Shown piece by piece: positions 9,529-18,300 of a stretch of 64,000 nucleotides of DNA. The notes under the pieces were generated by a model. That model saw only the letters and a list, made by a program, of their open reading frames with translations. It ran no database searches and was not told where the DNA came from. The number at the start of each line of letters is the position of its first letter. The first letter of the stretch is position 1. The DNA lies in assembly GCF_030814475.1 (NCBI RefSeq), contig NZ_JAUSVF010000001.1, positions 641,001 through 705,000 on the forward strand, in the 5' to 3' direction. The DNA comes from Pararhizobium capsulatum DSM 1112. GTDB taxonomy: Bacteria; Pseudomonadota; Alphaproteobacteria; Rhizobiales; Rhizobiaceae. Position numbers and translations under genes: made by a program.

Positions 9529-9554
9529 GTGATATGTTCGCCAGAACATATCAC
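9529..9554. repeat. Perfect palindrome at the left end of the RIT element
   Basis: Arms GTGATATGTTC and GAACATATCAC (11 bp each) around GCCA. It lies between napA and the left terminal inverted repeat and has no counterpart at the right end. It could be part of an asymmetric recombination site or a leftover of an earlier event. Confidence 0.85.
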
Positions 9555-9556
9555 CT

Positions 9557-9584
9557 GTTATGTTGCGGCCGGATTTATGTTGCG
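9557..9584 (+). repeat. RIT terminal inverted repeat, left
   Basis: 28 bp beginning GTTATGTTGCGGCC; identical to the reverse complement of 12913-12940. It contains two copies of the core ATGTTGCG, and a related CGCAACATAA tract recurs at about 9631-9640 inside the element. Confidence 0.95.
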
Positions 9585-9682
9585 CAAGCCTCTCAGTTGC
9601 TAGGGCGCTTGGGCGTCGTGGGGTTCTTGACGCAACATAATTCAAGGGGTGGGTAGCAAGCCTTTTCCAATGGAGGTTTGCT

Positions 9683-10909
9683 ATGGATCTGACGACTGAT
9701 ACCGACCATCCGGCCGGCTGCTACCATGATGACGCGCCGTTTGCCGAAGAGCGGGACCGTTACCTTCACCACTGTGCGGAATGCGGGGCGACTGCCGCTT
9801 CGCTGACGATAAAGCGCAACGAGCTGTTGTGGATTGCCACGCGTCTCGGCCCGGATGTTTCTTCGAAGCACATCGACATCGAGGCACTCCGACGGATTGC
9901 TATTGAGAGGCAACAAGCCCACGGAGCAGTCACAGCAGCGCGAAGAGTTGTCGATATCGGACGACCTTGGCTTCGATTTCTCGGCTGGTGGCGTGAACCG
10001 AGTGCCGGATTTGAGTATCAGAGCCAACTCGACGAGTATGTGACATGGATGCGCGATGAGCGCGGCTTCACACCATCGACACTCGAGCAATGGACCCGTG
10101 TGATCGGAAGGTTCCTGCGCTGGTGTGACGAGACAAATCGGCATCTTGGCGATCTTCAGGCCGGCGACATCGACGCTTATTTCGTTACCCAGGCAACGGG
10201 ACGATGGTCCCGCGTGTCGGTCGCCAACACTGCTTCGGCTCTGCGCGGATTTCTACGCTACGCCGGAAAGCGGGGAATGTGCGAAGACAGTCTGGCCGGA
10301 TCGATTTGCCGTCCCCGGCTCTACCAACAGGAGTCTCTGCCGTACGCCCCGGACTGGTCAGATGTGCAGCGCATGTTGGCCGATGCCGAGACCGACAAGC
10401 CGCGGGACATCCGCGATCGTGCAATCCTGCTGCTGCTTGCGGTCTATGGAATGCGTAGCGGCGAGGTCGTTGCATTGCGCCTCGATCAGATCGACTGGTC
10501 CGGTCGGACGCTCAGGCTTTTCCGTCTGAAGCGCCGCCAGCCACAGATCTATCCGCTCGTTTCGTCTGTTGCTGAGGCGCTCGCCCGCTACATCGACACG
10601 GTACGGCCGCCGTCATCGTGCCCGGAAGTCTTCCTCTGCATGCAAGCGCCCCGTCGGTCGTTGAAGGCAGGCAGCATCTATGACGTCGCCAACCGCAGAT
10701 TTGTCGCGCTTGGAATCGAAGCGGCCCATCGCGGAGGGCATGCCCTGCGCCATGCCTGCGCCTCTCGGCTTCTCGCCGAAGGTCTATCGATAAAGGAGAT
10801 CGGGGACCACTTGGGGCACCGTAGCGCGACGGCAACCAGTATCTACGCCAAGGTTAACATGAAAGCCCTTCGCGAGGTTGGTGCATTCGACCTGGGAGCG
10901 CTGCAATGA
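9683..10909 (+). CDS. RIT tyrosine recombinase A
   Basis: 408 residues. An N-terminal region containing two Cys pairs precedes a core-binding SAM-like domain (about residues 115-215) and a C-terminal phage-integrase catalytic domain. Catalytic signatures are visible: Arg in YGMRSGEV, His-X-X-Arg in HALRHACASRL, His in GHRSATATS, and the nucleophilic Tyr in SIYAKV. It is the first of three overlapping recombinase genes. Its start is preceded by GGAGG in CCAATGGAGGTTTGCT, eight bases from the ATG. It probably acts together with the two downstream proteins on the element ends. All catalytic positions look intact. Confidence 0.92.
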   Translation: MDLTTDTDHPAGCYHDDAPFAEERDRYLHHCAECGATAASLTIKRNELLWIATRLGPDVSSKHIDIEALRRIAIERQQAHGAVTAARRVVDIGRPWLRFLGWWREPSAGFEYQSQLDEYVTWMRDERGFTPSTLEQWTRVIGRFLRWCDETNRHLGDLQAGDIDAYFVTQATGRWSRVSVANTASALRGFLRYAGKRGMCEDSLAGSICRPRLYQQESLPYAPDWSDVQRMLADAETDKPRDIRDRAILLLLAVYGMRSGEVVALRLDQIDWSGRTLRLFRLKRRQPQIYPLVSSVAEALARYIDTVRPPSSCPEVFLCMQAPRRSLKAGSIYDVANRRFVALGIEAAHRGGHALRHACASRLLAEGLSIKEIGDHLGHRSATATSIYAKVNMKALREVGAFDLGALQ

Positions 10910-11844
10910 TGCTGACCGATGTTGTCGACGCGTATCTGGCCAAGCAGCGGTCATTGGGCATGCGTTTCGAGTCCGCCGAGGTGCTGCTGCGCAGGTTCTG
11001 CCGCGTAATGGGCAATCTCGGGATCAGCGAGATTGCCCCAGAGGCCGTAGCCGCGTTTCTCCAAGGCAGCGGCTCGCTCAGCGCCACCTGGATGCTGCGT
11101 TACAGGGTTTTGAGCGGTCTTTACCGCTTCGCCGTCAGCCGCGGCTACGCAGCGTCCTCGCCAATGCCGACAATGTTCCCGAAGTTGCCGCCGCAACAAA
11201 CGCCATATGTCTATTCGACGGAAGAGCTACGCCGGCTGCTGGACGCGACCTCGATCCTGAAGCTTGGGCACAGTCCTCAGGTGCCGGCAATGTATCGCAC
11301 CCTTCTCCTGCTGCTTTACGGTAGCGGTATGCGCATCGGCGAGGTGCTTCGCTTGGTCTTGCAAGACGTGGACCTGACCGAGCAGATCATCACTGTCCGC
11401 GACACGAAGTTCTTCAAAACGCGTCTCGTGCCGATCGGACCAAAGCTCAACTACGAGCTGGCTGCGCATATCGAACGCCGGCGTCTTCTCCCTTTGCCGC
11501 GTGGAGAAGAATCACCGTTGTTCACCACGCGCGATGGCCGGCCGTGGCACTATGTGCGGGTTATTTCCTGGTTCCAGCATGTCCGTCGAGCCGCCGGAAT
11601 CGATTGCCCGTTCGGCGAGCTTCGGCCGCCACGACTGCACGATATTCGTCACACCGCCGCCGTGCACCGGGTGGTCGCCTGGTATCGCTCCGGTCAAGAC
11701 GTGCAACGGTTGCTTCCGCAACTCACAACCTACCTTGGCCACATCGATATACGTTCAACGCAGCGCTATTTGCACATGACGCCCGATCTTCTCGATGCAG
11801 CCAGCCAGCGCTTTGCGCAATATGCAATGGGGGCCGGACCATGA
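10906..11844 (+). CDS. RIT tyrosine recombinase B
   Basis: 312 residues, starting in an ATGA overlap with the first recombinase. It has an N-terminal core-binding domain and a C-terminal integrase domain with Arg in GSGMRIGEV, Lys in TKFFKTRLVPIG, His-X-X-Arg in HDIRHTAAVH, His in YLGHIDIRS and Tyr in TQRYLHMT. The catalytic set is complete. Together with its neighbours it forms a translationally coupled trio, which is the defining trait of RIT elements. Confidence 0.92.
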   Translation: MMLTDVVDAYLAKQRSLGMRFESAEVLLRRFCRVMGNLGISEIAPEAVAAFLQGSGSLSATWMLRYRVLSGLYRFAVSRGYAASSPMPTMFPKLPPQQTPYVYSTEELRRLLDATSILKLGHSPQVPAMYRTLLLLLYGSGMRIGEVLRLVLQDVDLTEQIITVRDTKFFKTRLVPIGPKLNYELAAHIERRRLLPLPRGEESPLFTTRDGRPWHYVRVISWFQHVRRAAGIDCPFGELRPPRLHDIRHTAAVHRVVAWYRSGQDVQRLLPQLTTYLGHIDIRSTQRYLHMTPDLLDAASQRFAQYAMGAGP

Positions 11845-12836
11845 AGGATGAGAACCCCCTTGGTCCGTGGATCCGTCGCTTCCTGTTGGAGCATCTGGTC
11901 GCTGAACGCAATCTATCCCGCAACACCCAAGCCAGCTACCGCGACACGCTTAAACTACTGTTGCCGTTTGCAAGTAAGCAAGGAGGTTGCGCCATCGAAC
12001 GTATGACAGTGGAAGAGCTGACGCCGGCGGTCGTCCGCAAATTCCTGGCCCATCTAGAACGCGATCGCCAATGCAGCGAAGCAACCCGTAACCAACGGCT
12101 TGCGACCATTCATTCATTGGCACGCTACATCGGCATGCGTTCGCCGGTCCATCTGGCCTGGTGTTCCGAGATAAGGGCGATCCCATTCAAGAAAACGGCA
12201 AAAGCCTCGATCGGCTATCTCGAAAAGGCCGAGATGGATGCGCTTCTCGGTCAACCCGACAGGCGTACGAACCTTGGAGTGCGCGACCATGCCCTGCTGT
12301 TATTCCTATACAACAGTGGTGCGCGCGCTGATGAGGCAGCAAAATTGACGATCGGCAATCTTCAGCTGGGCACGTCTCCGTCAGTGCGGCTTCATGGTAA
12401 GGGAAACAAGATCCGGATCTGCCCATTGTGGCCAGCGACTGCGGTATCGCTGGCTCGCCTCGTCACCGATCGGGATGGGAGCGATGCAGTCTTCCTGGGG
12501 CGGAGGAAGGATCCTTTGACACGGTTCGGAATACACCGCATCGTCACGCAATATGCCGCTGCGGCGAGCAAAATGGTGCCGGCCCTGGCCACAAAGCGCG
12601 TCAGCCCCCATACGATTAGGCATACGACAGCAGTCCACCTCCTGCGCGCGGGCGTCGACATCAACACAATCCGCGCCTGGTTGGGCCACGTGTCGTTGGA
12701 TACCACCAATATCTACGCCGAGGTGGATCTGGAGATGAAGGCAAAAGCATTGGCCAAAGTTGATATCAGCGGCCTGAAGGAGCCCCCAAGGCAACAAACC
12801 CTGCCGTCACTAATGGCATTCCTGAAAGCATTGTAG
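11841..12836 (+). CDS. RIT tyrosine recombinase C
   Basis: 331 residues from the ATG at 11841, overlapping the TGA of the second recombinase. The same frame is open further upstream, but the ATGA coupling and the typical N-terminus (FLLEHLVAERNLSRNTQASY) fix the start. Catalytic residues: Arg in NSGARADE, Lys in HGKGNKIRICPLW, His-X-X-Arg in HTIRHTTAVHLL, His in WLGHVSLDT and Tyr in NIYAEVD. It resembles classical XerD-like integrases more closely than its partners do. Intact. Confidence 0.92.
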   Translation: MKDENPLGPWIRRFLLEHLVAERNLSRNTQASYRDTLKLLLPFASKQGGCAIERMTVEELTPAVVRKFLAHLERDRQCSEATRNQRLATIHSLARYIGMRSPVHLAWCSEIRAIPFKKTAKASIGYLEKAEMDALLGQPDRRTNLGVRDHALLLFLYNSGARADEAAKLTIGNLQLGTSPSVRLHGKGNKIRICPLWPATAVSLARLVTDRDGSDAVFLGRRKDPLTRFGIHRIVTQYAAAASKMVPALATKRVSPHTIRHTTAVHLLRAGVDINTIRAWLGHVSLDTTNIYAEVDLEMKAKALAKVDISGLKEPPRQQTLPSLMAFLKAL

Positions 12837-12869
12837 TCACCACCATCCCGTTCTTCTTATGTGGCGCTA

Positions 12870-12900
12870 GGGCCAAGGAAACATCGATGATCCTTGGCCC
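12870..12900. repeat. Hairpin near the right end of the RIT element
   Basis: Perfect 10-bp arms (GGGCCAAGGA / TCCTTGGCCC) with an 11-nt loop, 12 bp inside the right inverted repeat. It could end the recombinase transcript before it reaches napA antisense sequence, or be part of the recombination site. There is no clear T run. Confidence 0.7.
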
Positions 12901-12912
12901 ATCCCCCGCAGT

Positions 12913-12940
12913 CGCAACATAAATCCGGCCGCAACATAAC
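12913..12940 (-). repeat. RIT terminal inverted repeat, right
   Basis: 28 bp ending …GGCCGCAACATAAC, the exact reverse complement of 9557-9584. It abuts the napA codons directly at 12941. Confidence 0.95.
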
Positions 12941-13711
12941 GGCCAGATCCATACTGCGATGGGTGAAGGTGGACAAAACCGCGACGCGAACATGTGGCTG
13001 GCCGAGGCGGCGATCAGCAACCCGCGTCCACAGGATCGGGTGCATCTCGGCCATGTTCGATCCCCAGAGCACGAAGGCATCCGCATTCTCGAAATCGTCG
13101 TAACATCCCATCGGCTCATCCATGCCGAAAGTACGCATGAAGGCGACGGCAGCCGACGCCATGCAGTGGCGGGCGTTTGGATCGAGATTGTTCGATCGGA
13201 ATCCGGCCCGCATCAGCTTGGTTGCTGCATAGCCCTCGAAGATCGTCCACTGGCCGGAGCCGAACATGCCGACGGCTATTGGCCCTTTCTCCTTCAGCAC
13301 TTTCTTGCACTGCTGCGCCATCACATCGAAGGCTTCGTCCCAACTCACCGGCGTGAACTCGCCATCCTTGGCGTAGGCGCCGTTGCTCTTGCGTAGAAGC
13401 GGAGTCTTTAATCTGTCCTCGCCGTACATGATCTTGGAAAGGAAGTAGCCCTTGATGCAGTTCAAGCCGCGGTTTACCTCCGCCTGCATGTCGCCGTGGG
13501 TTGCTACGACCTGACCTTGCTTGACGCCGACCATCACGCCGCAACCGGTCCCGCAAAATCGGCAGGGCGCTTTCGACCATTTGATCTCCAGCGCAGTGAC
13601 GCCACCGGGCACCGGCTGTGCGGCAGCGGGAAGCGCTATGCCTGCCGTGGCGGCGGCAATGCCGGCTGCATGGGCCTTCAGGATTTCACGCCGCGTCAGT
13701 TCTCCAGTCAT
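12941..13711 (-). pseudogene. napA: napA, 5' part (Fe-S and Mo-ligand region), split by RIT element
   Basis: 257 codons from the ATG at 13711 to the RIT junction. It holds a twin-arginine signal ([16 protein letters not shown]), the [4Fe-4S] cysteines ([13 protein letters not shown] and C in GLNCIKGY) and the molybdenum-ligand Cys in [12 protein letters not shown]. The start overlaps the end of napD by 26 bases; an earlier ATG at 13738 is possible. After the junction the frame reads 28 codons into the element and stops. No mutation other than the insertion is visible. Confidence 0.95.
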
Positions 13712-13961
13712 CGTTCTGCGCCTCTCCCGTTTCGACATGTTCGAAAACCATGTTCGCGGCGATCACTCCCTCAAGAAGTGAAATGGCCGTCAGGCACTGC
13801 CCCATCACCCCGGTGCTCGTTCCCTCAATGACGATGATGATCTTCCCGTTTGCGTGAGCATGGATTTCGACATTTTCCATCTTGGCGATCTCTGCAAGAA
13901 CGTCGCCCGTCCTTGCAGGCAGCGTCGCAACGACCGCGCTTGAAATGTGATATGTCGCCAT
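13686..13961 (-). CDS. napD: Nap assembly chaperone NapD
   Basis: 91 residues. NapD binds the twin-arginine signal of NapA and is needed for its maturation. It begins with the conserved type HISSAVV followed by an alternating beta-alpha pattern ([20 protein letters not shown]), as in the ferredoxin-like fold of the family. The start at 13961 lies four bases after the napF stop, and the gene overlaps napA. Intact. Confidence 0.93.
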   Translation of the reverse strand: MATYHISSAVVATLPARTGDVLAEIAKMENVEIHAHANGKIIIVIEGTSTGVMGQCLTAISLLEGVIAANMVFEHVETGEAQNDDWRTDAA

Positions 13962-13965
13962 CGGC

Positions 13966-14466
13966 TCAGGCATGGACCAGCTCCAGTGCACGTGGCTTTG
14001 TCCCGATCGATCCGACAGGGCAAACCTGCAGGCATGCGCCGCAACCGCTGCAAATCTGGTCGTCGAGTTCCGGAACGAACGGGCCGCCCAGACGTGGCCG
14101 GAAACGGATAGCCTGGACAGGACAACTCTCGCCGCAGGACTGGCACGCAACATCTTGTTTCGCCAGGCAGCTATCCGCAATCGCGGCGACGTGGGGGAAG
14201 CGGAAGACAGCTTCCGGTTCGAATACAGGTTCCGGACAAGCCGTCCCGCATTCGCCGCAGAACGTACATGCACCCAACGAGAAATCAACCGACGGCAGGC
14301 CATCGACCAGAACGATTATCCCGGTGGGACAGTGTTCGGCACAGAGATTACAGCCTGTACAGGTGGAAAGGCCAAGGTCCGATGCGCCCGGTGGATAAAT
14401 TCCACCGGCGCTCCTGGTCGGGAGGCCACGGAACAAGTCACGACGTGAGATGGATTTTGTAAACAT
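13966..14466 (-). CDS. napF: Ferredoxin-type protein NapF
   Basis: 166 residues from the ATG at 14466 (MFTKSISRRDLFRG). An upstream in-frame ATG at 14547 would overlap napE and is not chosen. Cysteine motifs for several [4Fe-4S] clusters are visible: CTGCNLCAEHCP, CTFCGECGTACP, CQSCGESCP and CSGCGACLQVCP. NapF is cytoplasmic and is thought to help load the iron-sulfur cluster of NapA. Second gene of the operon. Confidence 0.94.
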   Translation of the reverse strand: MFTKSISRRDLFRGLPTRSAGGIYPPGASDLGLSTCTGCNLCAEHCPTGIIVLVDGLPSVDFSLGACTFCGECGTACPEPVFEPEAVFRFPHVAAIADSCLAKQDVACQSCGESCPVQAIRFRPRLGGPFVPELDDQICSGCGACLQVCPVGSIGTKPRALELVHA

Positions 14467-14473
14467 CGCCGCC

Positions 14474-14659
14474 TCAATGCCCGGGAGGGCCTGGCGGACC
14501 GAAAACGATCTGCCACATCCACACGGAAAACCCGTAGCCGCCGACAATGCCTACTGCAATGATTGGCCATATGCCGAATGCAAGGGCAATAAAGGTGAGA
14601 AGCTCCGCACGCCGCCGTGGATGCGCGTTGGTCAAACTATCGTGAGACGGCTCTGACAT
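14474..14659 (-). CDS. napE: NapE small membrane protein
   Basis: 61 residues from the ATG at 14659, which has GGGAG five bases upstream. The GTG at 14665 overlaps that site and is less likely. One or two hydrophobic stretches (LLTFIALAFGIWPIIAVGIVG) are followed by FSVWMWQIVFGPPGPPGH, the conserved NapE tail. First gene of the operon; molecular role not established. Confidence 0.9.
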   Translation of the reverse strand: MSEPSHDSLTNAHPRRRAELLTFIALAFGIWPIIAVGIVGGYGFSVWMWQIVFGPPGPPGH

Positions 14660-14839
14660 CAGCACTCCCTCAACTTGAAGTGTATAGTATCAAGGGCGAT
14701 GATTAAATAAAGGGCAAAGATACTACATTTTTATACTCAGGTTTTGAGGGTTCAATCGGTATGTAGCGCTATGCTATTGGCGACGTTTGACAGGGTCGCG
14801 TTTGATCATTCCCTGTTTTAGCAGGATAGTTTGTCTGCA
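14660..14839 (-). promoter_or_regulatory. Region expected to hold the nap promoter
   Basis: AT-rich stretch upstream of napE. I see an imperfect inverted repeat (TTGAAGTGT…AGTATCAA, 14675-14693), but it does not have the 14-bp FNR-box spacing, so no anaerobic regulator site is claimed. The promoter location is inferred from operon layout only. Confidence 0.35.
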
Positions 14840-15062
14840 TCTGAAGTCGGCGTCGGCCGAGAAAGCCTCTATCGGGGCATTTATGGCCGCTTCCGGGCTG
14901 ATTGTCTGAACCAGCATTGGTTCCTGACACTTGCGGATGTACGCGAAAAGATGGAGGATCGGCGTCGATAGCTATGATGAGGCGCGACCTCATGGTGCAG
15001 TCGGCAACAAGGTGCCGGTCCTGCTTGTAAATTCGGGAAGCGTATTCAGCCCGCCTCCCTGA
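14840..15062 (+). pseudogene. IS3-family transposase OrfB remnant (C-terminal piece)
   Basis: Two pieces in different plus-strand frames match the C-terminal end of IS3-family OrfB integrases: YGRFRADCLNQHWFLTLADV followed by REKMEDRRR and a stop; then, after a frame shift, YDEARPHGAVGNKVPV. The DDE catalytic Glu region is missing and no inverted repeats are seen. It lies immediately before the RTX gene, so an old insertion or deletion event probably reshaped the 5' end of that gene. Confidence 0.75.
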
Positions 15063-15136
15063 ATGATACCGGAAACGCTAACCTCCGGTAATCCAGAAAT
15101 CTGGGGCGGTTCACTCGCGATCCAACTGCCCCAATT

Positions 15137-15323
15137 TTGGATATGGCATTTATCAGCAATGTTTTTGATGCCAATGGCGATGCCATCGGCACCGAAATCC
15201 GAGGCATACGACACACTCCAAATGCAATTTGCCCCCCAGACCACCGCGTTGCCTGGTGGTCGCTGGGTCGTAGCCTGGGCGTCAGGTTCAGAAGGAAACG
15301 AAGTCTATCAGAGGAAGTTTTCC
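15137..15323 (+). pseudogene. Remnant of an upstream RTX-protein module, frame-disrupted
   Basis: In one frame FISNVFDANGDAIGTEI and in another QFAPQTTALPGGRWVVAWAS followed by VYQRKF. Together they look like one copy of the ~100-residue sugar-hydrolase-like repeats found at the N-terminus of many large RTX proteins (YDANG.KIGTE … P.VTAL.DGGFVVTW … VYGQRF). The frame change between them and the adjacent IS3 remnant suggest that the original gene was longer at its 5' end. Confidence 0.6.
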
Positions 15324-18300
15324 ATGAGTACCGGAGTTGGCGAAACGATCGATGGTGATGAAGACGACAACGTTCTTAATGGAACAAGCGGCGACGATAC
15401 GATCAGCGGCTATGGTGGCAACGACACAATCAATGGCTATTGTGGCAACGATATCCTCGATGGTGGCGAGGGTGACGACACCATCGAGGGTGGAGACGGC
15501 GACGACACGATCCGCGGCGGCAGCGGCATCAACACGCTGAACGGTGGCATCGGCAATGATAAAATTTTTGGCGAGTGGTATAGCGGCAATACGATCAATG
15601 CCGGCAGCGGAGACGATATCATCACCGTCGTTGACAGTACCGATACTGTCGATGGTGGCGACGGAAATGATATTCTCCGGGTTTACTGGGCCAATCTTCA
15701 AACCTCGACCGCAACAAAAGTGGAGACACTTGAAGCGGGTTACGTCTCTGCTACCGCAGCCTTCCTGAGCGGCTTTGATACCATTCGCGGACACGCCGAC
15801 TACGCAGGCTTCGAAACGATCTATCTCCATCTCAACGGGGCGGGAGATGCCGTTCTCAACATTCAATCAGGTGTGGGTGGTGAGATCTGGGGGAGTGCAC
15901 ACAACAACGGCATCGATTTTTCCAGCGCGACCCAGGCATTCGCAATATACGCCGGCAAGGGCGATGACATCGTCAAGGCCGGCGCAGGGGACGATATCAT
16001 CTACGGGGGAGATGGCCTCGATACCCTTGTCCTGGACGGCGCGCGCACGGACTACGAGATTGTCATCGGTGACGACGGCCATGTGACAATCACAGACTTG
16101 CGCGAAGGGTCGCCCGGTGGGACGGACGAAATTTATAATGTCGAGCTGGCCCAATTCTCGGACGGGTCGGAGGGATTGGACGGGTCAATAGGTAGCAATT
16201 TCGACGACATATTGGTTGGAACGGAAGGTGACGATAGCCTGTATGGGTTTGGCGGAAACGACAGCCTGCGCGGGCTTGGCGGCGCCGATACGCTCGATGG
16301 CGGGAAAGACGACGACAAAGTTGAAGGTAGTGCTGGCGATGACGTGCTGATTGCAGGCGATGGCAATGACATCCTGATCGGCGGTTCCGGCAATGACACG
16401 TTCCGTGTTGAAGCCTCTGGCACGCCCGAAGAAGGCGACAAGGTTCTTATCAAGGACATCGGCGGCACCGACACAATCGACGCATCCAAAGCCCGCTCCG
16501 GCGTGACGCTTGACCTGACGACGGGCGGTGTTGTGGATGGGCGTAGCGTTGAATTCGAAAGTGGCGCCTTCAGCGGCGAGGCAAAGCCGCTCGATCTCAT
16601 GTTCGTGCAGGATCTCAGTGGTTCCTATGGGGATGATATCTCTACCGTCAGGACATTCCTGCCGGATTTGCTGAACCTGGTCCTGGCCAGCAACACGAAT
16701 GCCCATTTTGGATTGAGCTCCTTCGTAGACAAGCCGGTATATCCCTTTGGTAGCAGTGGCGATTACGTGTATCGCACGGATCTCGCGCTCACCAATGATG
16801 CCGCGGATTTTCTCGATACATATAGAAATCTCGCCATCCTCGGTGGGAACGATACCGAGGAAAGCCAGCTGGAAGCCCTCATGCAGGTCGCTCTGCGGAC
16901 CGTCGAGGTGGGGTGGCGCCCGGGCGCGAACAAAGTTGCGATCCTGTTCACTGATGCTCCGCCCCACATCGCTGGTGACGGCGCCGCCGGCGGCATCACC
17001 GTTGCCAACAACGGCGATGCGGTTCTGAACGGTACGATCCCCGGTACGGGCGAGGACTATCCCGCCATTGCCCAGGTCGCGGCCGCACTTCTTGCGGCCG
17101 GTATCATTCCCGTGTTCGCGGTCACCGAAGGCGTAGCATCCGCCTATGAGGAATTCGTTGAAACGCTGGGCGCCGGCGCCGTGCTGGATTTGAGCTCCGA
17201 TAGCGCCAACGCCCTGGCCGTCATCAACTCGGCACTCGGCTTCCTTGAAGGCGATGGTTATATCGAAAATGCGGTTGGTTCCGATTTTGCGGATACGTTG
17301 AAGGGCAACCGGCTCGACAACCGGCTTGAAGGCGGCGCGGGTGCCGACACGCTCGACGGTGACGCCGGCAACGATACGCTGGTCGGCGGGGCTGGGAATG
17401 ACACGCTGAAAGGTGGCCTTGGCTCCGACAAGGCCGTCTATTCAGGCGATATCGTCGACTACCTCGTGACGGTAAATTCCAATGGCAGCAAGACCGTCAA
17501 AGACTTGCGCGGGGGTAGCCCTGACGGAACCGATACGCTTACGGGCATCGAGATACTGCAGTTCAACGACGGAACGCTTGGCAGCAGTTCCGCACCGGAG
17601 AACGTGACACTTTCGGGTCACGTTCTCACGCCGAAAGCGGTAGCAGGCACAGTCGTCGGCACGCTTTCTGCCCATGATGTTGATGGTGATGCGATAAGTT
17701 TCAGTCTCACATCCGACAGTTCGGCACTGTTTGAGATTGTCGGTAATCAGCTGCGTCTCAAGACCAACGCCAATCTCGATCCGCTGGCAACGCCCGTGCT
17801 GACGATTATCATCACTGCGACGGATATCGCTGGTCTCACCGCCTCAAAGGCCTTCGAGATCAATATCAACCAGCCACCTGAGGGATTGGCGCTTTCCAAG
17901 GCAACCGTTGCCGAGAATGTCGCTGTCGGTACCGAGGTCGGCGCGCTGTCTGCGACCGATCCGGAAGGCGGAGCGCTGAGCTACAGCCTGACCGACAATG
18001 CCGGTGGCCTGTTCAAGCTTTCCGGCAACAAGCTGGTGACGGCCAAGGTGATCAACTTCGAAACGACACCGTCCGACACGGTGGCGGTTCAGGTATCGGA
18101 TGCCGCCGGCAACAAGATATCGAAGACCTTCACGATCAATGTGACGAACGTCAATGAAGCGCCGACCGGGCTTGGTCTTTCCAAGGCAACCGTTGCCGAG
18201 AATGTCGCTGTCGGTACCGAGGTCGGCGCGCTGTCTGCGACCGATCCGGAAGGCGGAGCGCTGAGCTACAGCCTGACCGACAATGCCGGTGGCCTGTTCA

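Larger units (their letters stand above)
9527..12940 (+). mobile_element. RIT element (recombinase in trio) inserted in napA
   Basis: 3414 bp between two in-frame halves of napA. It carries three consecutive tyrosine recombinase genes on the plus strand with ATGA overlaps and is bounded by 28-bp perfect inverted repeats (9557-9584 and 12913-12940). This is the published architecture of RIT elements. No target duplication is evident. On the left about 30 bp, including an 11+11 bp palindrome, lies between napA and the inverted repeat; on the right the repeat abuts napA directly. The element runs opposite to nap transcription. Confidence 0.92.

Noticed and set aside
14675..14693. Possible FNR/FixK box upstream of napE.
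   Set aside because: The half-sites TTGA and TCAA are too far apart (19 bp in total versus 14) and lie only about 16 bases from the start, so the match is not convincing.
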